Notes: generated by a model from the sequence alone, not told the origin. A stretch of 64,000 bases of DNA from Microtetraspora sp. NBRC 16547 (GCF_030268965.1 NZ_BSSE01000009.1:124001-188000), one strand, 5' to 3'. Shown: positions 1 through 8,255, counted from the stretch's first letter. Made by a program: numbers and translations.

Positions 1-1072
1 GATACTCCGCCGTGGGCCGGCCGGGCCGTACGCCGGGGACGAAGCCGCCGTATCGCTTCATGCTGTCGGCCACCTCCATCGGGTCGAAGGTGATCGACAC
101 GTAGAAGTAGGTGAATCCCACGATCAGCAGGAGGTACGTCGTCACGTAGATCGGATGGTCGCCCGAGACGAGATATCGCGCGATCCACTCGGATACCGGC
201 CCGGCGCCGCCGGTCAACTGGGTCGCCAGCTGCGGGAGGAAGAGCATCGACGAGGTGAAGATGACGGGCACGATCCCGGCCTGGTTGACCTTCAGCGGGA
301 GGTAGGTCGAGGTGCCGCCGTACATCCTGCGCCCGACCATCCGCTTGGCGTACTGGACCGGGATCCGCCGCTGTGCCTGCTCCATGAACACCACCGCCGC
401 CACCAGGAAGACACCTGCGATCAGCATCACGGACAGCGCGAAGGGGTTGAGCAGGAAGATGTTCGACACGTACGAGGGGAACGCGGCCACCACCTGGGTG
501 AAGATCAGGATGGACATGCCGTTCCCGATGCCCCTGTCGGTGATCAGCTCGCCCAGCCACATGATCACGGCGGTCCCCGCCACCATGGTGGCCACGATCA
601 CCACGAGCATCAGCGGGCCCTGGTCGTGCAGCAGGCGACGGTGGCAGGTCGGGAAGATGCCGCCTGAGCGGGCCAGGGACACGACCGTGGCCGCCTGGAG
701 GAGCGCCAGCGCCATTGTCAGGTAACGGGTGTACTGGGTGATCTTCGCCTGGCTCTGCCGTCCTTCTTTCTTGAGCGCCTCCAGGCGCGGGATCACCACG
801 GCGAGCAACTGCATGACGATGCCCGCGGTGATGTACGGCACGATCCCGAGGGCGAACACCGACAGTTTCAGCATCGCCCCGCCGCTGAACAGCTGCAGCA
901 TGTCGACGATCCCGCCCCGGTTGCCGTTGAGGCACTCCCGCACCGCGAGGACGTTCACACCGGGTGCGGGGAGGATCTGCCCGAACCGGAACAACACGAT
1001 CAGCGCGAGGGTGAAAAGGATCTTCTTCCGGATGTCGGGCACCCGGAAGGCACGGATGAGCACGGTCAGCAT
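1..1072 (-). CDS. secY: Preprotein translocase subunit SecY, stand-alone paralogue (3' end beyond window)
   Basis: Channel-forming subunit of the Sec translocon in the cytoplasmic membrane. About 357 codons are visible, and the frame runs off the left edge before the last part of a roughly 430-residue SecY. The N terminus reads MLTVLIRAFRVPDIRKKILF, the usual SecY start, followed by several membrane helices. Conserved stretches include GIVPYITAGIVMQLL, GITDRG-like ITDRGIGNGMSILI, and near the edge FYVSITFDPMEVADSMKRYG. The start is the ATG at 1072; an in-frame ATG at 1108 would add an Arg/Pro-rich tail. Upstream lies a divergent ABC exporter instead of rplO, so this is not the normal spc-operon copy and is probably a second secY. 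The family call is firm; the paralogue status is inference. Confidence 0.93.
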   Translation of the reverse strand, partial: MLTVLIRAFRVPDIRKKILFTLALIVLFRFGQILPAPGVNVLAVRECLNGNRGGIVDMLQLFSGGAMLKLSVFALGIVPYITAGIVMQLLAVVIPRLEALKKEGRQSQAKITQYTRYLTMALALLQAATVVSLARSGGIFPTCHRRLLHDQGPLMLVVIVATMVAGTAVIMWLGELITDRGIGNGMSILIFTQVVAAFPSYVSNIFLLNPFALSVMLIAGVFLVAAVVFMEQAQRRIPVQYAKRMVGRRMYGGTSTYLPLKVNQAGIVPVIFTSSMLFLPQLATQLTGGAGPVSEWIARYLVSGDHPIYVTTYLLLIVGFTYFYVSITFDPMEVADSMKRYGGFVPGVRPGRPTAEY

Positions 1073-1255
1073 GCGCCGAGTGTGGTCGCGGGGACGGGGG
1101 CGGGGCATCCGCTCACCGGAGGCTTCGTCCTACGCGGATCCGCGTACGTGAGGAGACGGCACGGGGCACGGCAGCACGGCCATCCTCCGAACGGGGGATG
1201 CCGGACGACGTGATGGGCGATGCCGCGCGACTCGCCTCGGCGTGAACCTTGAGGC

Positions 1256-1969
1256 ATGGAAGCCATCGAGGTGACAGACCTTCGCAAGACGTACGGAAGC
1301 ACACGCGCCGTGGACGGGGTGACGTTCACGGTCCGGGCCGGTGAGACGTTCGGCCTGGTCGGCCACAACGGCGCCGGCAAGACGACGACCGTCGAGTGCC
1401 TGATCGGGCTCAAGCGACCCGACGCGGGCACGGTGCGGGTGCTCGGTGAGGACCCGGCACGCAGGCGGCAGGCCCTGGCCCAGCGGATCGGGGCGCAACT
1501 GCAGGAGAGCTCGCTGCCCGAGCGGATCAAGGTTGCCGAGGCGCTGCGCATGTTCGGCACCTTCTACCGCAAGGGGGCCGACTGGCGGCAGGTGATGGAG
1601 CGCTGGAGCCTGCAGCCGCTGGCGAGGAAGGCGTTCGGCGACCTGTCCGGTGGGCAGAAGCAGCGGCTGATGCTCGCGCTCGCCCTGGTCGGCGACCCCG
1701 AGGTGGTCGTGCTCGACGAGCTGACCACGGGTCTGGACCCGATCGCCCGCCGCGAGACCTGGCGACTGGTCGGTGACCTGAAGGCGGTAGGCACCACCGT
1801 CGTACTGGTCAGCCACTACTTCGACGAGACCGAGGCGCTCTGCGACAGGGTCGCCGTCTTCGCCCGCGGCCGCGTGGTGGCCATGGGCACGCCTGACGAC
1901 ATCGTCGCCCGGACCGGGACCGCCTCGCTGGAAGAGGCCTACTTCGCCCTGGAGGGTGCAGACCGATGA
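1256..1969 (+). CDS. ABC transporter ATP-binding protein (multidrug/DrrA type)
   Basis: Cytoplasmic ATPase of an ABC-2 type exporter, 237 residues, the usual length for the family. Walker A (GHNGAGKTT) lies near residue 37, the signature LSGGQ at about 130, and Walker B reads VVVLDELTTGLDP, with Leu in place of the common Pro after the catalytic Glu. The switch His is in LVSHYFDETE. The stop overlaps the start of the permease gene by four bases (ATGA), so the two are translationally coupled. A histidine kinase and response regulator follow directly, suggesting an exporter controlled by its own two-component system, as in many actinobacterial antibiotic-resistance loci. The substrate cannot be read from the sequence. 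Confidence 0.92.
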   Translation: MEAIEVTDLRKTYGSTRAVDGVTFTVRAGETFGLVGHNGAGKTTTVECLIGLKRPDAGTVRVLGEDPARRRQALAQRIGAQLQESSLPERIKVAEALRMFGTFYRKGADWRQVMERWSLQPLARKAFGDLSGGQKQRLMLALALVGDPEVVVLDELTTGLDPIARRETWRLVGDLKAVGTTVVLVSHYFDETEALCDRVAVFARGRVVAMGTPDDIVARTGTASLEEAYFALEGADR

Positions 1970-2655
1970 AAGCGTTCACCGCTCTGGCGGCCACCGAGCT
2001 CAGACTGCTGTTCCGCGACCCCGCTTCGCTGTTCTTCATGATGGCCTTCCCGCTCATGCTGCTGGTGCTCAAGCGCGGCGACAGCGGCGCGGTCCCCGGG
2101 TACGTCGCGATGATCGTCGCCATCGGGGGGATGGGCGCGTTGCCGGGCATCGTGGCGTCCTATCGCGAGCGCAAGGTGCTCAAGCGGCTGGCCGCCACGC
2201 CGATCTCTCCCGTCCTGTTGCTCGGCGCCCAATTGGTTGCGCAGGTCGCCGCGGGCCTGGCGGGATCGGTGCTACTGGTGGTCGCGGCGATCACGGTGTT
2301 CGGCGCGGAGGCGCCCGGCAACGTCCTCATGCTGGCCGTCGCCTTCCTGCTCTGCTCGGTGATGGTCTGCTCACTCGGCTTCGTGATCGCCGCCGTCGTA
2401 CGAAACACCAGAGGCGCGAGCCTGATCGGCATGCTGGTCATGTTCCCGATGATCTTCTTGGCGGGCGCGGCCGTGCCCAGGACGGCCCTGCCCGACTCGC
2501 TGCGCCGGATCGGCGACTTCCTGCCTCTGACCCCGGGCGTGGAAGCCCTCGGCGACGCCTGGTCCGGCACCGCCGCGGTCTTCCCCCTGCTGATCCTGGC
2601 CGGGATAATCGTGGCGGCCACGGCGGTCGCCGCCGCGCTCTTCCGATGGGAGTGA
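1966..2655 (+). CDS. ABC-2 type transporter permease
   Basis: Membrane partner of the preceding ATPase, 229 residues with about six hydrophobic segments (for example FFMMAFPLMLLVL, LAGSVLLVVAAITVF and LIGMLVMFPMIFLAGAA). The FLAGAA-PRTALP element before the last helix pair is typical of DrrB/ABC-2 permeases. It starts with an ATG embedded in the ATGA overlap and ends five bases before the GTG of the kinase gene, so ATPase, permease, kinase and regulator read as one operon. It presumably exports a lipophilic compound; no substrate is implied by the sequence alone. Confidence 0.88.
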   Translation: MKAFTALAATELRLLFRDPASLFFMMAFPLMLLVLKRGDSGAVPGYVAMIVAIGGMGALPGIVASYRERKVLKRLAATPISPVLLLGAQLVAQVAAGLAGSVLLVVAAITVFGAEAPGNVLMLAVAFLLCSVMVCSLGFVIAAVVRNTRGASLIGMLVMFPMIFLAGAAVPRTALPDSLRRIGDFLPLTPGVEALGDAWSGTAAVFPLLILAGIIVAATAVAAALFRWE

Positions 2656-2659
2656 GAAC

Positions 2660-3745
2660 GTGAACGTCTGGGAGGCGCGCTGGTTGCGCGCCTTCCATCT
2701 GCTCTATTACGCCTGCCTGGCGCTCGGACTGATCCTTTCGTTCGGTGAGAACACGGCCCCCGACCCGCTGACGGTGGGGATCCTCGCGTTGCTGGCCGGC
2801 TGGCACGGCTTCTTCGTCGTACGGCGGCCGCATCTGCTTGGGCGGCTCAACCCGATGGCGGTCCACCTGGTGGTGATCTGCGCGCTCTACGTCGCACTGG
2901 TGGCGCGGGATCGGTCCTTCGATGTGGTCATCTTCGGGCTGATGCCCCAGCCGTACCTGATGCTGGTCAGTCCCTGGTCCTACGTGGGGGCGGTGGCGAC
3001 GGTTCTCAGCACGTTCGCCGCCAGAGGCCATCTGGCCGAGCCCAACGCCTTCTGGCAGCTCGTCGGGAGTTCCGGTCTGGTGGTGGCGATCGGGGCGTTC
3101 GTGGACTACGTGTCCAAGCAGAGCGCGCAGAACAGAATGCTCGGGACCCTGGAGGAGCGGGCGAGACTGGCCAGGGAGATCCACGACACGCTCGCGCAGG
3201 GGTTGAGCGGGATCATCACCCAGCTGGAGGCGGCCGAGCAGGCGATGCCCGATCCGCACGCCGTACAGAAGAGGATCGCGCTGGCCAAGGAGCTGGCGCG
3301 CGAGAACCTGCAGGAGGCGCGGCGCTCGGTCGACGCGCTGCGGCCGGGCCCGCTCGCCGACGCGGGGCTCGACGCGGCACTCGCGGATGTGGCCGGACGG
3401 TGGTCGCGGACGTCAGGGGTGACGGCGACCGTGTCCGTGGAAGGCACCCCCCGGCCGCTGCCCGGCGAGGTGGGAACAACCCTGCTGCGGGCGGCGCAGG
3501 AAGGGCTGTCGAACGCGGCCAAGCACGCTCGGGCGGGCCGGGTGGCGATCACGCTGACCTACATGGACGGCGAAGTGGCGCTGGACGTGTTCGACGACGG
3601 AGCGGGCTTCGACCCCGCGGCGCGGAGAGCGGGTTACGGGCTGGCGGCCATGCGTGAGCGGGCCGGCGGCGTGGGGGGCACGCTGACGGTGGAGTCCTCC
3701 CCGGGAGAAGGGACGGCGTTATGCCTGCGCATCCCCTCAGATTGA
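2660..3745 (+). CDS. Sensor histidine kinase (NarL/DesK type, HisKA_3)
   Basis: Membrane sensor kinase of 361 residues starting at GTG 2660. About five hydrophobic segments fill the first 145 residues with very short loops, so it probably senses within or at the membrane. The dimerisation/phosphoacceptor helix is LAREIHDTLAQGLSG with His near residue 175. The ATPase domain has an N box (AAQEGLSNAAKHA), a DDGAGFDP G1 box and a GYGLAAMRERA G2 region. It overlaps the response regulator gene. Codons for roughly residues 237-281 are duplicated at 4382-4517. With the upstream exporter this is probably a stress- or drug-responsive system. Confidence 0.92.
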   Translation: MNVWEARWLRAFHLLYYACLALGLILSFGENTAPDPLTVGILALLAGWHGFFVVRRPHLLGRLNPMAVHLVVICALYVALVARDRSFDVVIFGLMPQPYLMLVSPWSYVGAVATVLSTFAARGHLAEPNAFWQLVGSSGLVVAIGAFVDYVSKQSAQNRMLGTLEERARLAREIHDTLAQGLSGIITQLEAAEQAMPDPHAVQKRIALAKELARENLQEARRSVDALRPGPLADAGLDAALADVAGRWSRTSGVTATVSVEGTPRPLPGEVGTTLLRAAQEGLSNAAKHARAGRVAITLTYMDGEVALDVFDDGAGFDPAARRAGYGLAAMRERAGGVGGTLTVESSPGEGTALCLRIPSD

Positions 3746-4341
3746 TGATCGTTGATGATCATCCGGTGGTCCGCGACGGGCTGCGCGGCATGTTCGACCA
3801 TGTGGCGGACATCGAGGTGGTGGCGGAGGCGTCCGACGGGTTCGAGGCGTTGGTCATGGCCAGGCGGGCGCGGCCGCACGTAGTGCTGATGGATCTCCGC
3901 ATGCCCGGCCTGGACGGTGTCGGCGCGATCCAGCGGCTCCGGGTGGACCATCCGGAGATCAAAGTGATCGTGTTGACCACGTACGACACGGACGCGGACG
4001 TGACGCGGGCCATGGCCGCCGGGGTGGCGGGCTACCTGCTGAAGGACGCGCCACGGGAGGAACTGCACAGGGCGGTCCGTACGGCCGCTGCCGGCGGAGC
4101 GGTCCTGGCTCCGTCGATCGCGTCCGCCCTCATCGAGAGGCCCTCGACCCAGGGGCCGAGCCGACGCGAGCTGGAGGTGCTGCGCCTGGTGGCGCGGGGC
4201 TCGGCGAACAAGGAGATCGCCAGAGCCCTGCTGATCAGCGAGACGACGGTGAAGACGCATCTGAAGCACGTCTTCGCCAAGCTCGGTGTCGACAGCAGGG
4301 CCGCGGCGGTCGTCGTGGCCATGGAGCGCGGACTCATTTAG
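3721..4341 (+). CDS. Response regulator, NarL/LuxR family
   Basis: Partner of the overlapping histidine kinase, 206 residues. The receiver domain carries the acidic pair in IVDDHP (residues 12-13), the phospho-acceptor Asp near residue 58 in VVLMDLRMPGLDG, the Thr in VLTTYDTDAD and the Lys in LLKDAPREEL. A LuxR-type helix-turn-helix occupies about residues 145-200 (RRELEVLRLVARGSANKEIA, then SETTVKTHLKHVFAKL). It could start at ATG 3721, giving a normal N terminus, or at ATG 3745, which overlaps the kinase stop as ATGA. It most likely activates its own operon, including the ABC exporter at 1256-2655. Confidence 0.93.
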   Translation: MPAHPLRLMIVDDHPVVRDGLRGMFDHVADIEVVAEASDGFEALVMARRARPHVVLMDLRMPGLDGVGAIQRLRVDHPEIKVIVLTTYDTDADVTRAMAAGVAGYLLKDAPREELHRAVRTAAAGGAVLAPSIASALIERPSTQGPSRRELEVLRLVARGSANKEIARALLISETTVKTHLKHVFAKLGVDSRAAAVVVAMERGLI

Positions 4342-4381
4342 GCTCGCCTCCCGACCAGCAGCAACAAGCCGACGGCGGCGA

Positions 4382-4517
4382 GCTCGACGCGGCACTCGCG
4401 GATGTGGCCGGACGGTGGTCGCGGACGTCGGGGGTGACGGCGACCGTGTCCGTGGAAGGCACATCCCGGCCGCTGTCCGGCGAGGTGGGAACAACCCTGT
4501 TGCGGGCGGCGCAGGAA
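4382..4517 (+). pseudogene. Duplicated 136-bp fragment of the upstream histidine kinase gene
   Basis: This segment repeats 3367-3502 of the kinase gene without gaps, with five mismatches by my alignment (about 96% identity). It covers the codons for the linker and the beginning of the ATPase domain and stops abruptly on both sides. It begins about 40 bases after the response regulator stop and ends 75 bases before the likely start of the GNAT gene. Its frame happens to be open into that gene, so an annotation pipeline could wrongly extend the GNAT N terminus through it. It has no start signal or complete domain and is a recombination remnant. Confidence 0.85.
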
Positions 4518-4592
4518 ACGATCGCGCCGATTACTGACTGCCGGCGGGAAATTCGGGTGCGGAGGGTCGGTGGGGTGGTGTGTGATCGGGGG

Positions 4593-5462
4593 ATGGTGAT
4601 CGAGATGGGTAGGCCGGGCGTCGACGGGCTCGGTGACGTGGTGCGGGTGTTGGCGGAGTGGCAGTACGACGGAGGGCCCGTGCAGTTGCATCCGGGGGAT
4701 GTGGGGTGGTTCTGGCGGTTCGGTGCGGAGCGGACGGCGGAGGCTACGCGGACCTGGAGCCGGGCTGGGGAGGTTCTGGCGGTCGGGCTGCTGGACGGCG
4801 CGGATTTGCTGCGGCTGGCCTTCGCGCCGGAGGCGTTGCGGGACGAGGAACTGGCGCGGCAGGTGGTCGAGGACGTGTCGGCGCCTGAGCGCAGTGTGCT
4901 CCCCGAGGGCAAGGTTTACGTCGAGGCGCCGACGGGTGCGCTGGTCCAGGATCTGCTGTTCAAGGACGGCTGGGAGAGTGGCGAAGCGTGGACACTACTT
5001 CGGCGTGACCTCGGCGCGCCTGTGCCGGATCCCGGCGTTCGCGTCGAGGTGATCGAGCCGGAACAGGCGCAGGAGTGGGCCGCGGTCCTGCGGGCGTCGT
5101 TCGACGGGTCGACGTTCACCGACCAGCACTGGCACACGATGGCGGCAGGTGCGCCGTTTGTCGACGCGCGGTGCCTGGTCGTTCGCAATGAGCAGGGCGA
5201 GGCGGTAGGGGTCGTGACGGTGTGGTCGGCGGGTGAAGGCAAGCTGGGGCTGATCGAGCCGATGGGAGTGCACCCGGCATACCGCGGTCACGGTTACGGC
5301 CGAGCGATCACGGTCGCCGCAGCGCGCGCACTCCAGGAGCTGGGTTCGTCCAGCGTGGTCGTATGCTGCCCGAGCTCCAACGTCGGCGCCGTCGCCACCT
5401 ACCAGTCGGCCGGCCTCGAGCAGTTGCCCGAGAGACGGGACCTGTACCGCAACGCTTCTTGA
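4593..5462 (+). CDS. GNAT-family acetyltransferase (tandem GNAT)
   Basis: Predicted acetyl-CoA-dependent N-acetyltransferase, 289 residues from ATG 4593. The frame is open further upstream, but that part is the duplicated kinase fragment, so the ATG after GATCGGGGG is preferred. The N-terminal half is a degenerate GNAT-like region. The C-terminal half has the canonical acetyl-CoA motif VHPAYRGHGYGRAITVAAAR followed by VVCCPSSNVGAVATYQSAGL, in which Asn and the final Tyr are typical of the fold. The acceptor substrate is unknown. It has no operon partner; the next gene starts about 210 bases downstream. Confidence 0.8.
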   Translation: MVIEMGRPGVDGLGDVVRVLAEWQYDGGPVQLHPGDVGWFWRFGAERTAEATRTWSRAGEVLAVGLLDGADLLRLAFAPEALRDEELARQVVEDVSAPERSVLPEGKVYVEAPTGALVQDLLFKDGWESGEAWTLLRRDLGAPVPDPGVRVEVIEPEQAQEWAAVLRASFDGSTFTDQHWHTMAAGAPFVDARCLVVRNEQGEAVGVVTVWSAGEGKLGLIEPMGVHPAYRGHGYGRAITVAAARALQELGSSSVVVCCPSSNVGAVATYQSAGLEQLPERRDLYRNAS

Positions 5463-5637
5463 TGAACGCCAGCGGGTCGAAGTCGTTGTCTGCCTCGGCA
5501 GGCGTCTCGTTGGTGGGCTCCTGGCGGTCGCCGGGGCGCAGGCCGTAACCGGTGGCGAGGTAACCGGTGAGCAGAGCGGTGCCGCCGAAGGCCCGCGAGT
5601 GCCGCGTGCCGTACCGCCGGCATTCGACTACCATATT

Positions 5638-5651
5638 CCATGGATCTATGG
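5638..5651. promoter_or_regulatory. Palindrome upstream of the ArsR-rhodanese gene, candidate operator
   Basis: CCATGGATCTATGG matches its own reverse complement at 12 of 14 positions and lies 23 bases before the chosen ArsR-fusion start, inside a relatively AT-rich patch (ATATTCCATGGATCTATGG). A winged-helix ArsR protein encoded immediately downstream would be expected to bind such a site and repress its own operon. Binding is inferred, not seen. Confidence 0.45.
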
Positions 5652-5674
5652 ATAAGTGGGAAGTGGGGGAGGCC

Positions 5675-6343
5675 ATGCCGGACACAGCTGCGAAGGCCGA
5701 GTTGTACGATGCGTTCGCGGCCAGCGGGAAGGCGCTGGCCAATGGAAAGCGTCTGGAACTGCTCGACCTGCTCGCCCAGGGCGAGCGCACGGTCGACGCG
5801 CTGGCGAAGGCGGCCGGGCTGAACCTCACGACGGCATCGGCGCATCTGCAGACACTCAAACAGGCCGGGTTCGTCGCCACCCGCCGCGAAGGCACGCGTG
5901 TCCACTACCGGCTCGCGGGCGACGACGTGGCCCAGCTGCTCGCCCTGCTACGCAAGGTCGCCGACCGCCACCAGTCCGCCGTCCCGGCCGCCCGGGACGC
6001 ATACCTCGGCCACGACGGCGGCCGCGAGGTCAGCCGTGAAGAGCTGCGCGCCCGCGTGGAAGCGGGGGAGGCCATGCTCCTGGATGTGCGTCCGGTGGAG
6101 GAATACCTGGCCGGCCACATCCCCGGAGCCGTCTCCATCCCCGTCGGCGAGCTCGCCGACCGCATCGGCGAGATCCCCGAGGACACCGAGATCGTCGTCT
6201 ACTGCCGAGGCGAGTACTGCGTGCTCGCCTACGACGCCGTCCGCCTGCTGAGAGACCGCGGCCGACGCGCGATCCGCCTCAACGACGGCATGCTGGAGTG
6301 GCGGCTGGCGGCCCTCCCCGTGGCCATCGAGGAACCGGCATGA
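5675..6343 (+). CDS. ArsR-family regulator fused to a rhodanese domain
   Basis: Fusion of 222 residues. Residues about 10-90 form an ArsR winged helix (ALANGKRLELLDLLAQGERT, then LNLTTASAHLQTLKQAGFV). Residues about 118-215 form a rhodanese domain (LLDVRPVEEYLAGHIPGAVS) with active-site loop YCRGEYC, where the first Cys is the sulfane-carrying position. The start at ATG 5675 is supported by GGGGGAGG seven bases upstream; ATG 5648 is in frame but lacks this. The stop overlaps the start of the desulfurase gene (ATGA). ArsR-rhodanese proteins are a known actinobacterial architecture; sensing of sulfane sulfur by the rhodanese Cys is my inference from the fusion and its partner gene. Confidence 0.9.
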   Translation: MPDTAAKAELYDAFAASGKALANGKRLELLDLLAQGERTVDALAKAAGLNLTTASAHLQTLKQAGFVATRREGTRVHYRLAGDDVAQLLALLRKVADRHQSAVPAARDAYLGHDGGREVSREELRARVEAGEAMLLDVRPVEEYLAGHIPGAVSIPVGELADRIGEIPEDTEIVVYCRGEYCVLAYDAVRLLRDRGRRAIRLNDGMLEWRLAALPVAIEEPA

Positions 6344-7830
6344 CGCACAACACGCCGCCGCATCCCGGGCTGACCGGCGAACCGGTCTACCTGGACTACA
6401 ACGCCACCACACCGGTCGATCCCCGCGTCGCCGAGGCGATGCTGCCGCACCTGACGCATTTCTTCGGCAACCCCTCCAGCGACCACCCCTACAGCGTCGA
6501 GCCCCGCTCCGCCCTGGCCCACGCCCGCGCCCAAGTGGCCGCGCTGATCGGGGCACGCGCGGACGAGATCGTGTTCACCGCCTCCGGCTCCGAGGCCGAT
6601 CTGCTCGCGCTTCGCGGTGCGGTCCTGGCCTCCGGCCGGCGCCGTCCACACGTGATCGCCCAGGTCACCGAGCACCCGGCCGTGCTCGAAGCCTGCCGCG
6701 CCCTGCAACGGCTGCACGATGCCCGCGTGACGCTGCTGCCCGTCGACGGCGACGGCCTGGTCGACCCGGCCGCGCTCACCGAAGCCCTCGACGAGGACAC
6801 CGTGCTGGTGTCGGTCATGGCCGCGAACAACGAGACCGGCGCCCTGCAGCCCATCGGCGAACTCGCCGCCCGCGCCCGCGCGCACGGGGCGCTGTTCCAT
6901 TGCGACGCCGCTCAGGCAGCCGGGAAGATCCCCCTCGACGTCACGGCATTGGGGGTGGATCTCCTCACCCTCGTGGGGCACAAGATGTACGCCCCGAAGG
7001 GAGTCGCCGCCCTGTATGTGCGCGACGGCGTACGCCTGGAGCCGGTCGTCTACGGCGGTGGCCAGGAACGCGGGCTCCGGGCCGGGACCGAGAACGTCGC
7101 CTGCGCCGTCGCCCTCGGCGCCGCCGCCCAACTGGCCGCCGACGAACTCGCCGACGGCGCCGCGGTCCGGATCGAAGCGCTGCGCGACGACCTGCACCGC
7201 CGGCTGGCCGACGGACTGCCCGGCCGCGTACGGCTCAACGGGCCGCGGAAGGAACGCCTGCCGAACACGCTCAACATCAGCATCGACGGCGCCGCCGGAC
7301 ATCAACTCCTCGCTGCCGCCCCCGCCGTCGCGGCGTCCACCGGCTCGGCCTGCCACAGCGGCGCCCACACCCCGTCACCTGTGCTGACCGCCATGGGCCT
7401 GGACGCCGGCCGAGCGCTCGGGGCACTGCGGCTGTCCCTGGGCCGCTGGACCACAAGCGACGACATCGCGAAAGCAGCCACCGCACTGATCGACGCGGCC
7501 TCGACCCGTGCGGCGGCCACCGCGAGCGCTCACAACTCCACCCCGCACGAAGCCGACATCACCGTCGACGGCACCGGCCTTCTCTGCGTCGCCCTTCTGC
7601 TGAAGCTGCGCGATCGCATCCAGGGCGCCGCGCCCGGGACCGTGGTGCACATCATCGCCACCGACCCGGTGGCCCCGCTCGACCTGCCCGCCTGGTGCCA
7701 CATGACCGGCCACCACTACCTCGGCCCCGTCACCGGCGACGATCGTCCGATTTACGCCGTCCGTCTCGCCTCGTCAGAACGGCGGACTCGGCCCGACCGG
7801 CCGTGGCATCGGTACGAGTCCGGCCAATGA
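6340..7830 (+). CDS. Cysteine desulfurase fused to a C-terminal TusA-like domain
   Basis: A 496-residue PLP enzyme. Residues 1 to about 390 are a NifS/IscS-type desulfurase: start VYLDYNATTPVDP, His in VTEHPAVLE, PLP lysine in LVGHKMYAPKG, and persulfide-forming Cys in STGSACHSG. Residues about 405-475 resemble TusA (ITVDGTGLLCVALLLKLRD, ATDPVAPLDLPAWCHMTGHH) with its acceptor Cys near residue 416; the CP dipeptide usual in TusA is CV here. The fusion should pass persulfide sulfur directly from desulfurase to carrier. It is coupled by ATGA overlap to the ArsR-rhodanese gene, so cysteine sulfur release, relay and sulfur-responsive control appear to lie in one bicistron. The final acceptor is unknown. 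Confidence 0.88.
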   Translation: MTHNTPPHPGLTGEPVYLDYNATTPVDPRVAEAMLPHLTHFFGNPSSDHPYSVEPRSALAHARAQVAALIGARADEIVFTASGSEADLLALRGAVLASGRRRPHVIAQVTEHPAVLEACRALQRLHDARVTLLPVDGDGLVDPAALTEALDEDTVLVSVMAANNETGALQPIGELAARARAHGALFHCDAAQAAGKIPLDVTALGVDLLTLVGHKMYAPKGVAALYVRDGVRLEPVVYGGGQERGLRAGTENVACAVALGAAAQLAADELADGAAVRIEALRDDLHRRLADGLPGRVRLNGPRKERLPNTLNISIDGAAGHQLLAAAPAVAASTGSACHSGAHTPSPVLTAMGLDAGRALGALRLSLGRWTTSDDIAKAATALIDAASTRAAATASAHNSTPHEADITVDGTGLLCVALLLKLRDRIQGAAPGTVVHIIATDPVAPLDLPAWCHMTGHHYLGPVTGDDRPIYAVRLASSERRTRPDRPWHRYESGQ

Positions 7831-8082
7831 CCAGGGGCCGGTTTGCCCGCCGAAGGTACTCGCGCGGATCCGGGCCACGGTTCGGATGTGCCGACCAGGA
7901 CCCCACGTCTGCCCCTATGCGGGCGCCCGCTTGTCCCAGGCTCTGCGCAACTGCGCCCCGCCTTCCTTCGGCCCACCGCTGGCGAATCGCCGATCTTGGT
8001 CTACCGGGAGGTCGGGGCGCTCTCCTGGCTGTCTTGGTGGGCCAGGACCGCATGCCGGTTGGGCAGTAGGCCCCGGGTCGGG

Positions 8083-8217
8083 CTAGGTGAGGTCGAGGTC
8101 GATGACCCGGTAGAAGGCGTTGCCGGTATCAGCGACCTCCCAGACTGCCAGAAGCACGTGGTAGCCCTTGCGGTCGTGAGGCAGGCTGACCTGGTGGACG
8201 GTCGGGTTGTCCGGCAT
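8083..8217 (-). pseudogene. C-terminal remnant of an AA10 lytic polysaccharide monooxygenase
   Basis: This 44-codon frame ends in a segment like the C-terminal strand region of bacterial AA10 (chitin/cellulose-active) monooxygenases: VHQVSLPHDRKGYHVLLAVW followed by EVADTGNAFYRVIDLDL. Family proteins are about 170 residues or longer and start with a signal peptide and a copper-binding His. None of that is present: the frame loses similarity upstream near the TetR stop at 8256. The recognition rests on remembered family endings (LAVWEVADTANAFY-like), so it needs a profile search. Probably a deletion remnant. Confidence 0.55.
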
Positions 8218-8255
8218 GAGGTCGTCACTCGCCCGGTACGGCTCGTCCCGCGTCC

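Noticed and set aside
4404-4592. N-terminal extension of the GNAT gene
   Set aside because: The frame is open but consists of the duplicated histidine kinase fragment and unrelated spacer, so the later ATG was chosen.
5308-5634. Minus-strand frame between the GNAT and ArsR-rhodanese genes
   Set aside because: The first 60 codons from ATG 5634 look moderately protein-like (FGGTALLTGYLATGYGLRPG) but it then runs antisense through the GNAT gene; no family recognised and no ribosome site. Could be a remnant, but not supported enough to annotate.
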